Source: Chitinophaga flava
Lineage (GTDB): Bacteria; Bacteroidota; Bacteroidia; Chitinophagales; Chitinophagaceae
DNA length: 64,000 nucleotides
Reading direction: 5' to 3'
Assembly: GCF_003308995.1 (NCBI RefSeq)
Contig: NZ_QFFJ01000002.1
Coordinates: 2,542,001-2,606,000 of the forward strand
The notes under the pieces were generated by a model. It was not told where the DNA came from. It was given only the letters and a program-made list of their open reading frames with translations, and ran no database searches. The position numbers were made by a program, and so were the translations under genes. Positions 33,470-43,410 of the stretch are shown here, piece by piece; the first letter of the stretch is position 1; every line of letters starts with the position of its first letter.

Positions 33470-36400
33470 ATGGACTTGTTTTACTTTAATGCACGTAAGT
33501 GGGAACGGTGGACCATCCTGTTGGTCCTGGCTTTATTTTCCCCTTTGTTATTGCTGGCGCAACAACGTGTAAGCGTAACCGGTACTGTACGCAACGACCG
33601 GAACGAAACGCTGCCAGGCGTTTCTGTAACGGCTACCAACACCTCCACCGGCGCCGTTAGCTCGGCACAAACCAACGCCGCCGGCGTATTTCAGTTTACC
33701 AACCTGCCCGCCGGAGGGCCTTATAATTTCCGCTTTACCTTTGTAGGACTGGAACCACTCGTACTGTCGGGGTACACCCTCAAAGACAACAGTCCGCTGC
33801 ATCTACCGGCCACCCTTAAAGAAACGACATCTTCCCTCAACCAGGTTGTTGTGGTAGGCTATGGCGTTCAAAAACGCCGGGAAGTAACCGGCGCCGTATC
33901 TTCCATCCGCGCAGCGCAACTGAAAGACCAGCCAGTATCCAGCTTCCAGCAGGCCATCGCTGGTAAAGTGGCCGGCGTACAGGTGATTCAGAACACCGGC
34001 GCCCCCGGCGGAAGTATCAGCGTACGTATAAGAGGCCTCAACTCCATCTCCGCCGGAATCGATCCACTGTACGTCGTAGATGGGTTCCCGTTATCGAACG
34101 ATCTCAAAAACCTGCAAGGCACCACCGATGTGGTCAATATCACCGGTCAGGCGTCCTTCCAGAAATCCCCCGATCCACTTAGTACACTCAACAGCGATGA
34201 TATCGAGTCCATCGAAATACTGAAAGATGCTTCTGCTGCTTCTATCTACGGCTCCCGGGCCTCCAACGGCGTGGTGCTCATCTCCACCAAAAAAGGAAAA
34301 AGGGAAGGCCCGCCCTCTTTCAGCTATAATGCCTATGGTGGATTTCAGCAGGTCAGCAAAAAAATAAAAATGCTGGATGCCTACCAATGGGCCAAACTGT
34401 CGTATGATGCCAAAAACAATGCATATCTCGACGCAAAACCCACCGGTAGTATCAACGATGACAACGCTACCCGGGGTAACTCCAACTTCCAGATAGCACC
34501 GGAAATATTACCCTATCTCAAAGGAGAGCCGGGCCTGGTTAATACCGACTGGCAGGATGCCGTATTCCGTACCGCGCCTGTCCAGAACCATACCCTCTCA
34601 GCCTCCGGCGGCAATGATAAATTTCAGTATTATATCTCCGGCAATTATCTCGACCAGAAAGGAATCGTGATCGGTTCAGGATATAAGAGATATGGTGTCC
34701 GCGCCAATATGACCGCCAACCTTACCCCCCGGCTCAAGGTGGGCATCTCCCTTAATCCTACCTTCGACCATTATGATCTCATCAACAGTGAAGGCCCCTG
34801 GACATTCGATGGTATCCTGAGCAACGCCCTCAAAGCTGCTCCCATCTTCCCAGTCTATAACCCCGACGGATCGCTGGCCACCAACAAACAAAACGTATGG
34901 GCCTACGGATATTCAGGCGGTGAAAACCCCGTGGCACTGGCCACTCAGATAGAAGACAAACTGGATCATATCCGTAACCTGGGAAATATTTACGGAGAAT
35001 ATACCATTATAAAAGGCCTCACTTTCAAAACCTTCTTCGGTACTGATATCAACTATTTCAACCGTAATTATTACCGGCCTTCCACATTGGGCAGCTACAA
35101 ACCCATTCAGCAGGGCGCACCCACCATACCCAAAGGCTCCGCTCAAACGGCCCAGTCGGTGAACTGGCTTTGGGAAAACACCCTCAACTATCATTTTGAA
35201 GTGTCCAAACACCACTTCGATGTGCTGGCGGGTTATACCTCCCAGAAAAACACTACCAAAGCCAATGAAACAGTTGGTACCGGCTTCCCTAACGATGCCG
35301 TACATACGATAAATGCGGCCACTATTACCAGTGGTACTTCCAATACCTCCCAATGGTCTTTGTTGTCTTATCTGGGTAGGATCAACTACAATTACAACGA
35401 TAAATATTTCGTCAGTGCCAGCCTGCGTAGTGACGGGTCTTCCCGCTTCGGCGCCAACAACAAATGGGGCTATTTCCCTTCCATTTCAGGTGGGTGGCTG
35501 ATCAGCAACGAAGCCTTCTTTAAAGTGCCCGTGATTTCTGAGCTGAAGGCAAGGGTTAGTTACGGTACTTCCGGTAACTTCCAGATTGCCAACTACGCCT
35601 CTTACGATCTGCTGGCGTCCAACAACTACATCCTGGGTAATGGCAGTGGTACCGTGGTGAATGGTGCAGGACTGGCACAGCCGGCCAATCCGGACCTGAC
35701 CTGGGAGAAAACCGTACAATTCAATGCCGGACTAGATCTGGGCCTGTTCTCCAACCGGATCTATCTCAACGCCGACTATTATAAAACCACTACCTCTGAT
35801 CTGCTGCTGAATGTGCCGGTACCTTTCAGCTCCGGTTTTGCCACAGCCCTCCGTAACGTAGGGAAGGTACAGAACAGCGGGGTGGAATTCGGAGTTACCA
35901 CCCACAACCTAACCGGCGCCTTCTCCTGGAATACCAGCTTTAATATATCCGCCAACAAAAACAAAGTGTTGCAGCTGGGCCCCGGTAATGCGCCCATCCT
36001 CTCTGATGGTGGCAATGGTACGATCTCCCAGCTCTTTATTACGGCAGTAGGACAGCCGATCGGCAGTTACTATGGTTATGTAAATGGCGGGGTGTTTAAA
36101 GACCAGGATGAAATCAATGCTTATCCGCATTATGCGACAGCCAAACCCGGCGACCGCCGCTTCGTGGATGTAAATGGTGATAAAAAGATTGATGCCAACG
36201 ACCGTACCGCCATCGGCAGCTATTTCCCGGACTACATCTGGGGCCTGACCAACGAACTCCGCTTCAGGGGCTTTGACCTGTCTGTATCCCTGCAGGGAGT
36301 ACAGGGCAATGAAATCCTCAACCTGCAGCGTCGCTTCATCTTTAATATGGAAGGTAATGCCAACCAGATGGCCGATGCAGCATTGTCCTGGAAATCACCA

Positions 36401-36730
36401 CAAGACCCCGGCGATGGCAACGTGATGCGGCCCAACAGGGTTACCAATGCCAACAGCGCCCAGATCAGTTCCTTCCATGTGGAAGACGGTTCGTTTGTCC
36501 GTTTACGTAACCTGACTGTAGGGTATACTTTCAACAGCAAACAGCTGGGCAATCATGTCCGTTCCCTGCGCCTGTACTTGTCCGGACAAAACATTTACAC
36601 CTGGACCCGCTATACCGGCTACAACCCGGAAGTCAACGCCAGACCGGATAATCCGCTTTCACAGGGGGAAGACTATGGTACCTACCCGCTGCCTAAAACC
36701 TTTATTGCCGGCTTAAATCTTTCATTCTAA
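33470..36730 (+). CDS. SusC/RagA TonB-dependent transporter (no STN domain)
   Basis: A 1086-residue outer-membrane transporter with a signal peptide ending LLLAQQ. A CarboxypepD-like domain (GTVRNDRNETLPGVSVTATN) is followed by the SusC signature LNQVVVVGYGVQKRREVTGAVSSI, a plug (QVIQNTGAPGGSISVRIRG; IEILKDASAASIYGSRASNG), and the barrel ending in YGTYPLPKTFIAGLNLSF. It lacks the STN domain, so it is not controlled by a FecR partner, and none is nearby. It leads an operon with a SusD and a CocE-type hydrolase, which suggests uptake of peptides or ester compounds. Confidence 0.97.
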   Translation: MDLFYFNARKWERWTILLVLALFSPLLLLAQQRVSVTGTVRNDRNETLPGVSVTATNTSTGAVSSAQTNAAGVFQFTNLPAGGPYNFRFTFVGLEPLVLSGYTLKDNSPLHLPATLKETTSSLNQVVVVGYGVQKRREVTGAVSSIRAAQLKDQPVSSFQQAIAGKVAGVQVIQNTGAPGGSISVRIRGLNSISAGIDPLYVVDGFPLSNDLKNLQGTTDVVNITGQASFQKSPDPLSTLNSDDIESIEILKDASAASIYGSRASNGVVLISTKKGKREGPPSFSYNAYGGFQQVSKKIKMLDAYQWAKLSYDAKNNAYLDAKPTGSINDDNATRGNSNFQIAPEILPYLKGEPGLVNTDWQDAVFRTAPVQNHTLSASGGNDKFQYYISGNYLDQKGIVIGSGYKRYGVRANMTANLTPRLKVGISLNPTFDHYDLINSEGPWTFDGILSNALKAAPIFPVYNPDGSLATNKQNVWAYGYSGGENPVALATQIEDKLDHIRNLGNIYGEYTIIKGLTFKTFFGTDINYFNRNYYRPSTLGSYKPIQQGAPTIPKGSAQTAQSVNWLWENTLNYHFEVSKHHFDVLAGYTSQKNTTKANETVGTGFPNDAVHTINAATITSGTSNTSQWSLLSYLGRINYNYNDKYFVSASLRSDGSSRFGANNKWGYFPSISGGWLISNEAFFKVPVISELKARVSYGTSGNFQIANYASYDLLASNNYILGNGSGTVVNGAGLAQPANPDLTWEKTVQFNAGLDLGLFSNRIYLNADYYKTTTSDLLLNVPVPFSSGFATALRNVGKVQNSGVEFGVTTHNLTGAFSWNTSFNISANKNKVLQLGPGNAPILSDGGNGTISQLFITAVGQPIGSYYGYVNGGVFKDQDEINAYPHYATAKPGDRRFVDVNGDKKIDANDRTAIGSYFPDYIWGLTNELRFRGFDLSVSLQGVQGNEILNLQRRFIFNMEGNANQMADAALSWKSPQDPGDGNVMRPNRVTNANSAQISSFHVEDGSFVRLRNLTVGYTFNSKQLGNHVRSLRLYLSGQNIYTWTRYTGYNPEVNARPDNPLSQGEDYGTYPLPKTFIAGLNLSF

Positions 36731-36742
36731 AACCAGGCACTC

Positions 36743-38245
36743 ATGAAACTATCAGTTATATACCCTCTTCCTTTTTTCAAAGCCTGCGGAGCAGTCATTG
36801 TCAGTTGCCTGTTGCTGACTGCATGCAGCAAGGATTTTATCAATCTCACTCCACAGTCCAATCAAACGACAGCCACCTTTTTTAAAACAGCCTCGGATTT
36901 CCAGCAAGGTGTCAACGCTATCTATGACGGGCTGCAAAGTACCCAGACCTACGGTAAGGCCTATTATTACCTGATGGAAGTACGAAGCGACAACTCCGAT
37001 ATCTGGGACAGGGGAGCGCTGGCAGGCGTGGCTTCGCAGATAGACTTCTTCACAGAAGTGACGACCAATCCTTTTATCAGCGATGGTTATGCCGGCGCCT
37101 ATGTGATCATTACCCGGGCCAACGCGGTGCTGGATCAGATTGATGCAGCAGCTATTCCGGATTCATCCAAAAAACAATTCAAAGGAGAAGCCCTCTTCCT
37201 GCGTGCGCTTTCTTATTTCAACCTGGTACGGCTATACGGTCCTGTGCCGCTGGTTATTAAAACGGAAACCACCAGCCAGGCCCTGAACCATAAAAGGAAT
37301 GCGGCAGCTGAAGTATATGCACAGATTGAAAATGATCTGCAAACTGCCGCCTCCCTGTTACCTGCTGTGTATACTAACGTCAACGACTATGGCCGTGCTA
37401 CCGCTGGTAGTGCATACGGTCTGCTGGGTAAAGTGCTGGTCACGGAAAAGAAATGGCCCAATGCTTTGACTGCCCTTAAAAATGTAGGCAATACTTATAG
37501 TCTGGTCAGCGATTATGCCGACCTGTACAAACCTGCCAATATCATCAACACAGAGATGTTGTTTGCCGTGCGCTTTAAAAAAGGATTGAGCCCTTCCGAA
37601 GGCAACAACTATTTCGCTGATATGGTGCCGGTTTCCTTCTTTTATAACGGCATATTATACGGCGGTTCCAACAACAACCGTCCTACGCGCAACCTGGTGG
37701 CGGCTTACGAAGCAGGAGACAAGCGGCTCGGTATTTCGCTGGACACAGTTTATTACAATTCAGCCACCAACCTGATGAAAGGCAATTATGTGAAAAAATA
37801 CCTGGACGTACCCGGTGCTACCAACGATGGTGGCAGCAGCTTCCCGGTATTGCGTTATGCCGATATATTATTGTTACAGGCAGAAGCACTCAATGAACAG
37901 GGATATAATGGGGGAACCGGCGATGGTACTGCTTTTGGATACCTGAATGCGGTCCGCAGAAGGGCCGGCTTGCCGGAAAAAACAGCGGTCGATCTTCCTG
38001 ATCAGGCCAGCTTCCGGGATGCAGTATTCCGGGAGCGGAGGGTAGAACTGGCTTTCGAAAACGATCGTTGGTTTGACCTCGCCCGCAACAGCAAAGGGGT
38101 ATCTGTTATGCAGGCCCATCTGCAGCAGGAATACGGGCTGACCACACCGGTACTGAACACCGACCGCTTGCTGTTTCCCATTCCGCAAAGCGAAATCAAT
38201 ATACATAATGATCCCGCCAGCTTCCCCCAGAATAAAGGGTACTAA
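36743..38245 (+). CDS. SusD/RagB-family outer-membrane lipoprotein
   Basis: A 500-residue lipoprotein with a lipobox at LLLTAC (Cys28) and a following SKDFINLTPQS tether. SusD marks are the TATFFKTASDFQQGVNAIYDGL segment, KGEALFLRALSYFNLVRLYGPVPL, GRATAGSAYGLLGKVLV, FPVLRYADILLLQAEALNEQG and RERRVELAFENDRWFDLAR with FPIPQSEINIH. It follows its SusC by 12 bases. It captures substrate at the surface for the SusC channel; the substrate is not defined but the downstream hydrolase hints at peptides or amides. Confidence 0.95.
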   Translation: MKLSVIYPLPFFKACGAVIVSCLLLTACSKDFINLTPQSNQTTATFFKTASDFQQGVNAIYDGLQSTQTYGKAYYYLMEVRSDNSDIWDRGALAGVASQIDFFTEVTTNPFISDGYAGAYVIITRANAVLDQIDAAAIPDSSKKQFKGEALFLRALSYFNLVRLYGPVPLVIKTETTSQALNHKRNAAAEVYAQIENDLQTAASLLPAVYTNVNDYGRATAGSAYGLLGKVLVTEKKWPNALTALKNVGNTYSLVSDYADLYKPANIINTEMLFAVRFKKGLSPSEGNNYFADMVPVSFFYNGILYGGSNNNRPTRNLVAAYEAGDKRLGISLDTVYYNSATNLMKGNYVKKYLDVPGATNDGGSSFPVLRYADILLLQAEALNEQGYNGGTGDGTAFGYLNAVRRRAGLPEKTAVDLPDQASFRDAVFRERRVELAFENDRWFDLARNSKGVSVMQAHLQQEYGLTTPVLNTDRLLFPIPQSEINIHNDPASFPQNKGY

Positions 38246-38265
38246 CGGCGGATAAAACGGGAACC

Positions 38266-40176
38266 ATGAGATATGTTTTAATAGTGTTGGTATGCGCGCT
38301 GTTGTCTCTGACAGCAGCCGCGCAGCCGGCTTCCGACTCCATCTGGGTGAAAGCCAACTATATTAAACGGGAACAGTATATCCGTATGCGTGATGGCGTA
38401 CAGCTGTTCACCGTTATCTATCAGCCCAAAGACAGCAGTGAAAAACATCCGGTGCTGATGACCCGTACACCCTATTCCAGTGCACCTTATGGAGAAGCAT
38501 TCAGCCCCAATCTGTGGAACACCTACTGGAAACAGTATGTGCGTGAACGTTATATCATTGTGTTGCAGGACGTGCGGGGCCGGTGGATGAGCGAAGGCAG
38601 CTTTGTTGACATCCGGCCATTTAACCCCGATAAAAAAGCATCCGATATCGATGAAGCCAGCGATACCTATGACACCATCGACTGGTTGTTGCAGAACGTA
38701 CCGCATAACAACGGGCGTGTAGGTCTTTTCGGTATATCGTATCCCGGATTTTATACTACCATGGGCGCTTTGAGCGGACATCCGGCGTTGAAGGCTGTTA
38801 GTCCCCAGGCCCCTGTGACCGACTGGTTCCACGGTGATGATTTTCATCATAACGGCGCCTTTTTCCTCATGGATTGTTTTGGTTTTTATACCAAAGGTTT
38901 CGGGTATCCCCATCCGCATCCGGTATCTGTAGCGCCGGTACAGGCACTTAAACTACCCTGTGCGGATAATTACAATACTTTTCTGAAAATAGGTACCATT
39001 CAAAATTTCACCCGTCTTACCGGCGACAGTCTGGCTTTTTGGAAAGAGATCATGGCACATCCCAACTATGATGACTGGTGGAAAGCCCGCGACCCGCGCA
39101 ACTACGTACAGCATCTGCAGCCGGCTTCGCTGGTAGTGGGGGGCCTCTTTGATGCGGAAGATTGTTTTGGCGCCTGGAATCTTTATAAGGCTATTGAAAA
39201 GAAAAGGCCCGCCACGCATTTCAATAAACTGGTGATGGGCCCCTGGTATCACGGACAATGGGCTGCTGCAGATGGTTCCCGGCTGGGCAATATCCGCTTC
39301 AGCAGCAATACGGCAGCCTGGTACCAGGATAATATCGAAGTACCTTTCTTTAATTATTACCTGAAAAACAAAGGTTCGCTGGACGCCTTGCCGGAAGCGA
39401 CGGTGTTTTTTACCGGAGAAAACCAATGGCGGCAGTTTACGGAATGGCCGGCTTCCTACGTACAGCCGGCAACGTTATACCTGCAACCTGATGCTGCGCT
39501 GGCATGGGCACCTCCTAAGGTGCAGGCCCCGGTATACACAGAATACATCAGTGATCCGGCGCGTCCGGTGCCTTATACGGCAGATGTGCATTATATCCGT
39601 ACCCGGGATTATATGACCGATGATCAGCGTTTTGCCTCACGCCGCTGTGATGTGCTGACATTTGAAACCGGGGTGCTGACGGCGCCGGTAACCTTAGGAG
39701 GCACGGTGACAGCCGATCTGAACGTGAGTATTTCCGGAACGGATGCAGATTTTGTCGTGAAAATCATTGACGTGTTTCCGGATGATTTCCAGTATCCGGG
39801 AGCTCCTCCGCCCAACAAAACCCGCGATGCAGGTGGTCCTTACCAGATGGGTGGTTATCAGATGCTCGTACGGGGTGATATTTTCAGAGGCCGCTACCGG
39901 CATAGTTTTGCTGACCCCGAACCATTTGTGCCAGGGAAAATAGAAAAGGTCCGTTTTAACCTGCCGGACATTGCACACACCTTTTTAAAAGGGCATCGTA
40001 TTATGGTGCAGATACAAAGCAGCTGGTTCCCGCTGGCTGACAGAAATCCCCAGCAGTTCGTCAATATTTATGAAGCTACAGAGAACGATTTCCGCAAAGC
40101 CACTATCCGCATATATCATGATGCTGCCCATCCTTCGGGGGTAGTATTGCCGGTGCTTCCACAGGTGAAACTGTAA
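38266..40176 (+). CDS. CocE/NonD-family hydrolase (X-Pro dipeptidyl-peptidase-like / alpha-amino-acid ester hydrolase)
   Basis: A 636-residue secreted serine hydrolase (signal peptide ending TAAAQP). The N-terminal alpha/beta domain carries RDGVQLFTVIYQP, DVRGRWMSEG and the nucleophile GISYPG (Ser158); GGLFDAEDC and WYHGQWAA supply the Asp and His of the triad. The C-terminal jelly-roll (from about residue 430) is the X-Pro dipeptidyl-peptidase C-terminal domain. Relatives include cocaine esterase, glutaryl-7-ACA acylase and amino-acid ester hydrolase. Third gene of the SusC/SusD operon, it likely trims imported or surface peptides or ester-linked compounds. Confidence 0.88.
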   Translation: MRYVLIVLVCALLSLTAAAQPASDSIWVKANYIKREQYIRMRDGVQLFTVIYQPKDSSEKHPVLMTRTPYSSAPYGEAFSPNLWNTYWKQYVRERYIIVLQDVRGRWMSEGSFVDIRPFNPDKKASDIDEASDTYDTIDWLLQNVPHNNGRVGLFGISYPGFYTTMGALSGHPALKAVSPQAPVTDWFHGDDFHHNGAFFLMDCFGFYTKGFGYPHPHPVSVAPVQALKLPCADNYNTFLKIGTIQNFTRLTGDSLAFWKEIMAHPNYDDWWKARDPRNYVQHLQPASLVVGGLFDAEDCFGAWNLYKAIEKKRPATHFNKLVMGPWYHGQWAAADGSRLGNIRFSSNTAAWYQDNIEVPFFNYYLKNKGSLDALPEATVFFTGENQWRQFTEWPASYVQPATLYLQPDAALAWAPPKVQAPVYTEYISDPARPVPYTADVHYIRTRDYMTDDQRFASRRCDVLTFETGVLTAPVTLGGTVTADLNVSISGTDADFVVKIIDVFPDDFQYPGAPPPNKTRDAGGPYQMGGYQMLVRGDIFRGRYRHSFADPEPFVPGKIEKVRFNLPDIAHTFLKGHRIMVQIQSSWFPLADRNPQQFVNIYEATENDFRKATIRIYHDAAHPSGVVLPVLPQVKL

Positions 40177-40180
40177 AGTA

Positions 40181-40711
40181 TTACAGGGTATTTCCGGGCT
40201 CCAGTTTCATGAGGATGTCTGTCTGTTCATCAGCGCCAAGGAGGAAGATATGGGTGCCGAAGGGAGTGAAGCCGTGTTTATGGTAGAAGCCGAGTGCCTT
40301 TTCATTTTTCTCCCAAACGCCCAGCCAGATGTAAGTTACTTGTAGCTGTCTGGCAACAGTGATGGCGTGTTTCAGCAGTTGGCGGCCTGCTTTCAGTCCC
40401 TGGTAATCCTGCAATACGTATATGCGTTCTATTTCGAGTGTATCCGGCTTTTTAATGTCGGTTTGCGCTTCGCCAGTGTTGAGTTTGATGTAGCCGATAG
40501 GTGTATGCTGATGAAAGGCGATATAATAATTGCTGTCTGGTGAATTGATCTCGAGAGCCAGCTGTTCCGGATTGAAGTGTTTGGAAAGATAGGTCTCCAT
40601 ATCACTGGCGGTATTGTGAGCAGCATAGGTTTCGAGGAAGGTTTGAGAAGCCAGTTGCTGCAGGAGAGTGATCTGATCGTTGGTGGCGGTGATGATGTCT
40701 ATATGCTCCAT
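40181..40711 (-). CDS. GNAT-family N-acetyltransferase
   Basis: About 176 residues from the ATG at 40711; an in-frame ATG at 40729 would precede the apparent transcription start. The acetyl-CoA loop appears as QDYQGLKAGRQLLKHAI (Q/RxxGxG/A type), preceded by TLEIERIYVL (beta-4) and followed by YIWLGVWEKNEKALGFYHKHGFTPFG, the usual beta-5/alpha-4/beta-6 run. Substrate unknown; polyamine or toxin acetylation is common for similar enzymes. It converges with the CocE-type gene, 4 bases apart. Confidence 0.88.
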   Translation of the reverse strand: MEHIDIITATNDQITLLQQLASQTFLETYAAHNTASDMETYLSKHFNPEQLALEINSPDSNYYIAFHQHTPIGYIKLNTGEAQTDIKKPDTLEIERIYVLQDYQGLKAGRQLLKHAITVARQLQVTYIWLGVWEKNEKALGFYHKHGFTPFGTHIFLLGADEQTDILMKLEPGNTL

Positions 40712-40726
40712 GGGTTCCGGTTTTTG

Positions 40727-40734
40727 CAAAGATA
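40727..40734 (-). promoter_or_regulatory. -7 box of the GNAT acetyltransferase gene
   Basis: TATCTTTG on the minus strand matches TAnnTTTG exactly and lies 15 bases before the ATG at 40711. It overlaps the alternative start at 40729, which supports the shorter protein. Confidence 0.5.
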
Positions 40735-40825
40735 CTTTAATTCGGACGTATACCCTTTACCGTTTCATAGATGGAAGATACCGGCAGAGCGTGTCATAGC
40801 AGTTTCATTTTAGTAACTTCGTTGT

Positions 40826-41638
40826 ATGATTAAGGAAGAGACCCGTCTTACGACGGAGGACATACGATTGCTGAAAAGCCTGGGGCGTGTGAAAGGGCGC
40901 CGGTTGAGGATGCTGGTGCTGCTGACGTTTGTTGCGCTGGACCTGGGAATAGTGTTGCTGGCTTCATCCCGGATGAGTGATACTGGAATTTCGATTCCGG
41001 TAGCGATTGCCTTTTTACTGTTGACAGCCCTTTGTTTTTTTATGTGGCGGGGGATGTGGCTGATGTCGCGCCGTAGTCAGCGGGGCATACAGGATGGCCG
41101 CAAAGGTATTGTGGAGCTACAGCTGAAAACGTTGAAACCCAATGGTAAAGGTGGTTTGGACTATGGGGCCGCTAATGGGGAAGTGTACCGGGTAGCGGTA
41201 CCGCTGCCAGGTATATCGATATTGGGTAAACAGCAGGCTGACTTTTATCCGGGTGTTATAGAGCAGGCGGAGGGTTTACCAGGAGAGAAAGTATTGTTAC
41301 ATATTAGCGCCACCGGCGTATTACTGCAGGTATCTTATCCTAACCAGCCGGCGGTTAAAGCAGCTGCAGCATTAACGGAAACAGACAAGCAGCTGGTCTG
41401 GGAACACCGCGGCAAGGAAAAAATAATTGTTATTGGCCGGGTTACAGAGATCCTGCATCCTATCAAAAGAGGAAAAAGAGCGCAGGATACGTATATCCGT
41501 TTAGGTGATACCCTTTATCTGCTGAAGCCCTTGCGCCCGCTGGAACAAGCTATCAGCACCGGACAGGAAGTGCATCTGCATTTCCTGCCGGGCAAACATG
41601 GCGAAGCTGATCAGTTGTTGTATTTACTCGGCTCTTAG
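40826..41638 (+). CDS. Predicted membrane protein of unknown function
   Basis: A 270-residue protein with two membrane helices near the N terminus (MLVLLTFVALDLGIVLLA and PVAIAFLLLTALCFFMW), then a basic linker (RRSQRGIQDGRKG) and a soluble domain of about 190 residues rich in beta-strands. No catalytic motif is evident. The soluble part ends in VHLHFLPGKHGEADQLLYLLGS. It stands between an acetyltransferase and a convergent patatin gene and shows no operon partner. Function unknown. Confidence 0.65.
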   Translation: MIKEETRLTTEDIRLLKSLGRVKGRRLRMLVLLTFVALDLGIVLLASSRMSDTGISIPVAIAFLLLTALCFFMWRGMWLMSRRSQRGIQDGRKGIVELQLKTLKPNGKGGLDYGAANGEVYRVAVPLPGISILGKQQADFYPGVIEQAEGLPGEKVLLHISATGVLLQVSYPNQPAVKAAAALTETDKQLVWEHRGKEKIIVIGRVTEILHPIKRGKRAQDTYIRLGDTLYLLKPLRPLEQAISTGQEVHLHFLPGKHGEADQLLYLLGS

Positions 41639-41659
41639 GCTGTCATAATTTGTTCTACA

Positions 41660-42574
41660 CTACATATTCCCATCCGGGAACTGTTGTAATACTATTTTAG
41701 CCCGTAGCTGGCCCTGTTTCATCCAGGACTGCATCAGTAGTTTATCGAAACGCAGGCCGGTAGGGAAATCCGGGTCCAGTTCTGCCTCCGGGCATATATA
41801 ATAGATCTTTACCGGGGTGGTAGTGGTGTGTTTGAAGTTGCGTAATACTTCCAGATCGTTTTCCCGTACTTCCTGTATGAAGATGGTGATGGCACGCATC
41901 AGTACATCCAATAGGGCCGTATAGGCGTTGCCGGTAGTGAGCTGAGTATCGGGGTTATTGCTGAGGATAAAGATGCGGTGTGCTTCCTGGTGGGAGAGGT
42001 TGCTGATGACAGCCCGGGTAGGGATTACCTCACGGTTGCCGCCGTCTGCATATTGCCGGTCATTGATGGTAACAGGCGGCATAAAAACAGCCTGATTGCT
42101 GCTGCCCAGCAGCGATCTTACCAGTATTTCGGTAGAGTCGATCACAATATTGTCGTAATGTGGGTCTGGTGCTAGCGCGCGGGAGGAGAAAATACTGAGT
42201 CTTCCGGTTTGCAGGCATACGGTGTTCAGGCAAAGCAGGGTAGGAGACTGCCGGATGGTTTGCCAGGTGGTATCGTTCATCTGTTGCCGGATCTGGTTTT
42301 CGAGGGGTGCAGTATCGTAGAGATATGCTCTGTTATTGAGTATATTGTTGATGACATTTTGTTTGTTGAGGATGTCTGCGTTGCTATTGCTGAGGTAGAT
42401 GTCTGTTACTTCAGGTATTTTTCCGGCGGCCACCATGGCGGCTATCAATGCACCTGTGCTGGTGCCGCTGATGAGGTCAAAAGACTTTATGCCGGTGCTG
42501 GCCAGCAGCTGCCGCAATGCGCCCACGCTGAAGGCGCCTTTGGCGCCGCCACCGCTGGTAATGAGTATGTTCAT
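41660..42574 (-). CDS. Patatin-like phospholipase
   Basis: A 304-residue cytoplasmic enzyme with the patatin Ser-Asp dyad: oxyanion loop GGGAKGAF (8-15), nucleophile GTSTG (Ser39) and DGG in YADGGNREVIP. Such enzymes cleave acyl chains from phospholipids. It has no signal peptide and no barrel of its own, so it is unlike the exported PlpD type. Its start overlaps the stop of the upstream outer-membrane-like gene by four bases, so the two are coupled; the joint role is unknown. Confidence 0.9.
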   Translation of the reverse strand: MNILITSGGGAKGAFSVGALRQLLASTGIKSFDLISGTSTGALIAAMVAAGKIPEVTDIYLSNSNADILNKQNVINNILNNRAYLYDTAPLENQIRQQMNDTTWQTIRQSPTLLCLNTVCLQTGRLSIFSSRALAPDPHYDNIVIDSTEILVRSLLGSSNQAVFMPPVTINDRQYADGGNREVIPTRAVISNLSHQEAHRIFILSNNPDTQLTTGNAYTALLDVLMRAITIFIQEVRENDLEVLRNFKHTTTTPVKIYYICPEAELDPDFPTGLRFDKLLMQSWMKQGQLRAKIVLQQFPDGNM

Positions 42575-43410
42575 GGTTTTTTATTGAAAGGCTGATGAAA
42601 TAATACAATGCCCACGGCAAAGCCTATACGGGCAGATTTCAGTTCATTATTCAGGGAGGCATTGAGGCCGAAAGGGCCCAGCTGCACTTCTGCACCAACA
42701 GCCACCTGGTTGAAATGAACGAAGCTGGTGTTATATTCCGTATATACGTTGAGGTTACCCACCCCCACCGGTATTTTTTTGACGGAGATGTCTGTGATCC
42801 TTACCGCCAGCCTGCTGCTGAGGGTAGTATAGAAGGTATTGCCGCGAAGGAAAACAGCCGGTCCGGCCATCAGCCGCAGATGCCCACCGCATTGGCCTGC
42901 AGGCGCAAACGTATAACTCAGGTATCCCCTGAGGGTGCCGGTATAAGCCACCTGACTACTGAAAATATCAGCAGCACCCTGACCTAACTCCAGCCTTCTT
43001 TCCAGCCCGCCGCAGAATTCGGATGATGGAAACTGAGGACTGGAAACAGTTGCGCGGTTCATGTATAACAGCCACTGAAATACGTTGTTGGCTTCATCAT
43101 CGGGGAGGGCATCTGCAAAACAGGTGCCGTTGAGAGTGTCATGTATAAAGGTGGCTGTTTGTTTACTCAGGCTTATAAAAGACTGATAGCTTTTAAGGTC
43201 CCGCTTTTTCAGATTGTCCAGCAGTTGTACGTTGCTGCTATCCTGTTGCTGGCATCGGCCCAGTATTTTGGTAAGGGCAGAAAGGGAAGTGGCATAGGTG
43301 ATTGCTTTTGCCCTGCAACTGGCATCATCGCAGCATTTGACAGGTGTTTGTGCAGCGATGTCGCTGAAACTGCACAGGCATAGTAACAATAGCAGTACGG
43401 TTTTTCTCAT
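42571..43410 (-). CDS. Secreted protein, probable outer-membrane beta-barrel, coupled to a patatin
   Basis: A 279-residue protein with a signal peptide (LLLLLCLCSFSDIAAQ). The mature N terminus is Cys-rich (VKCCDDASCRAKA), followed by a helical part. The last 130 residues alternate aromatic and glycine-rich segments (LRGYLSYTFAPAGQCG, LNVYTEYNTSF, ARIGFAVGIVLF) typical of a small outer-membrane barrel. It overlaps the patatin gene by ATGA. The family is not recognised. Confidence 0.65.
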   Translation of the reverse strand: MRKTVLLLLLCLCSFSDIAAQTPVKCCDDASCRAKAITYATSLSALTKILGRCQQQDSSNVQLLDNLKKRDLKSYQSFISLSKQTATFIHDTLNGTCFADALPDDEANNVFQWLLYMNRATVSSPQFPSSEFCGGLERRLELGQGAADIFSSQVAYTGTLRGYLSYTFAPAGQCGGHLRLMAGPAVFLRGNTFYTTLSSRLAVRITDISVKKIPVGVGNLNVYTEYNTSFVHFNQVAVGAEVQLGPFGLNASLNNELKSARIGFAVGIVLFHQPFNKKP

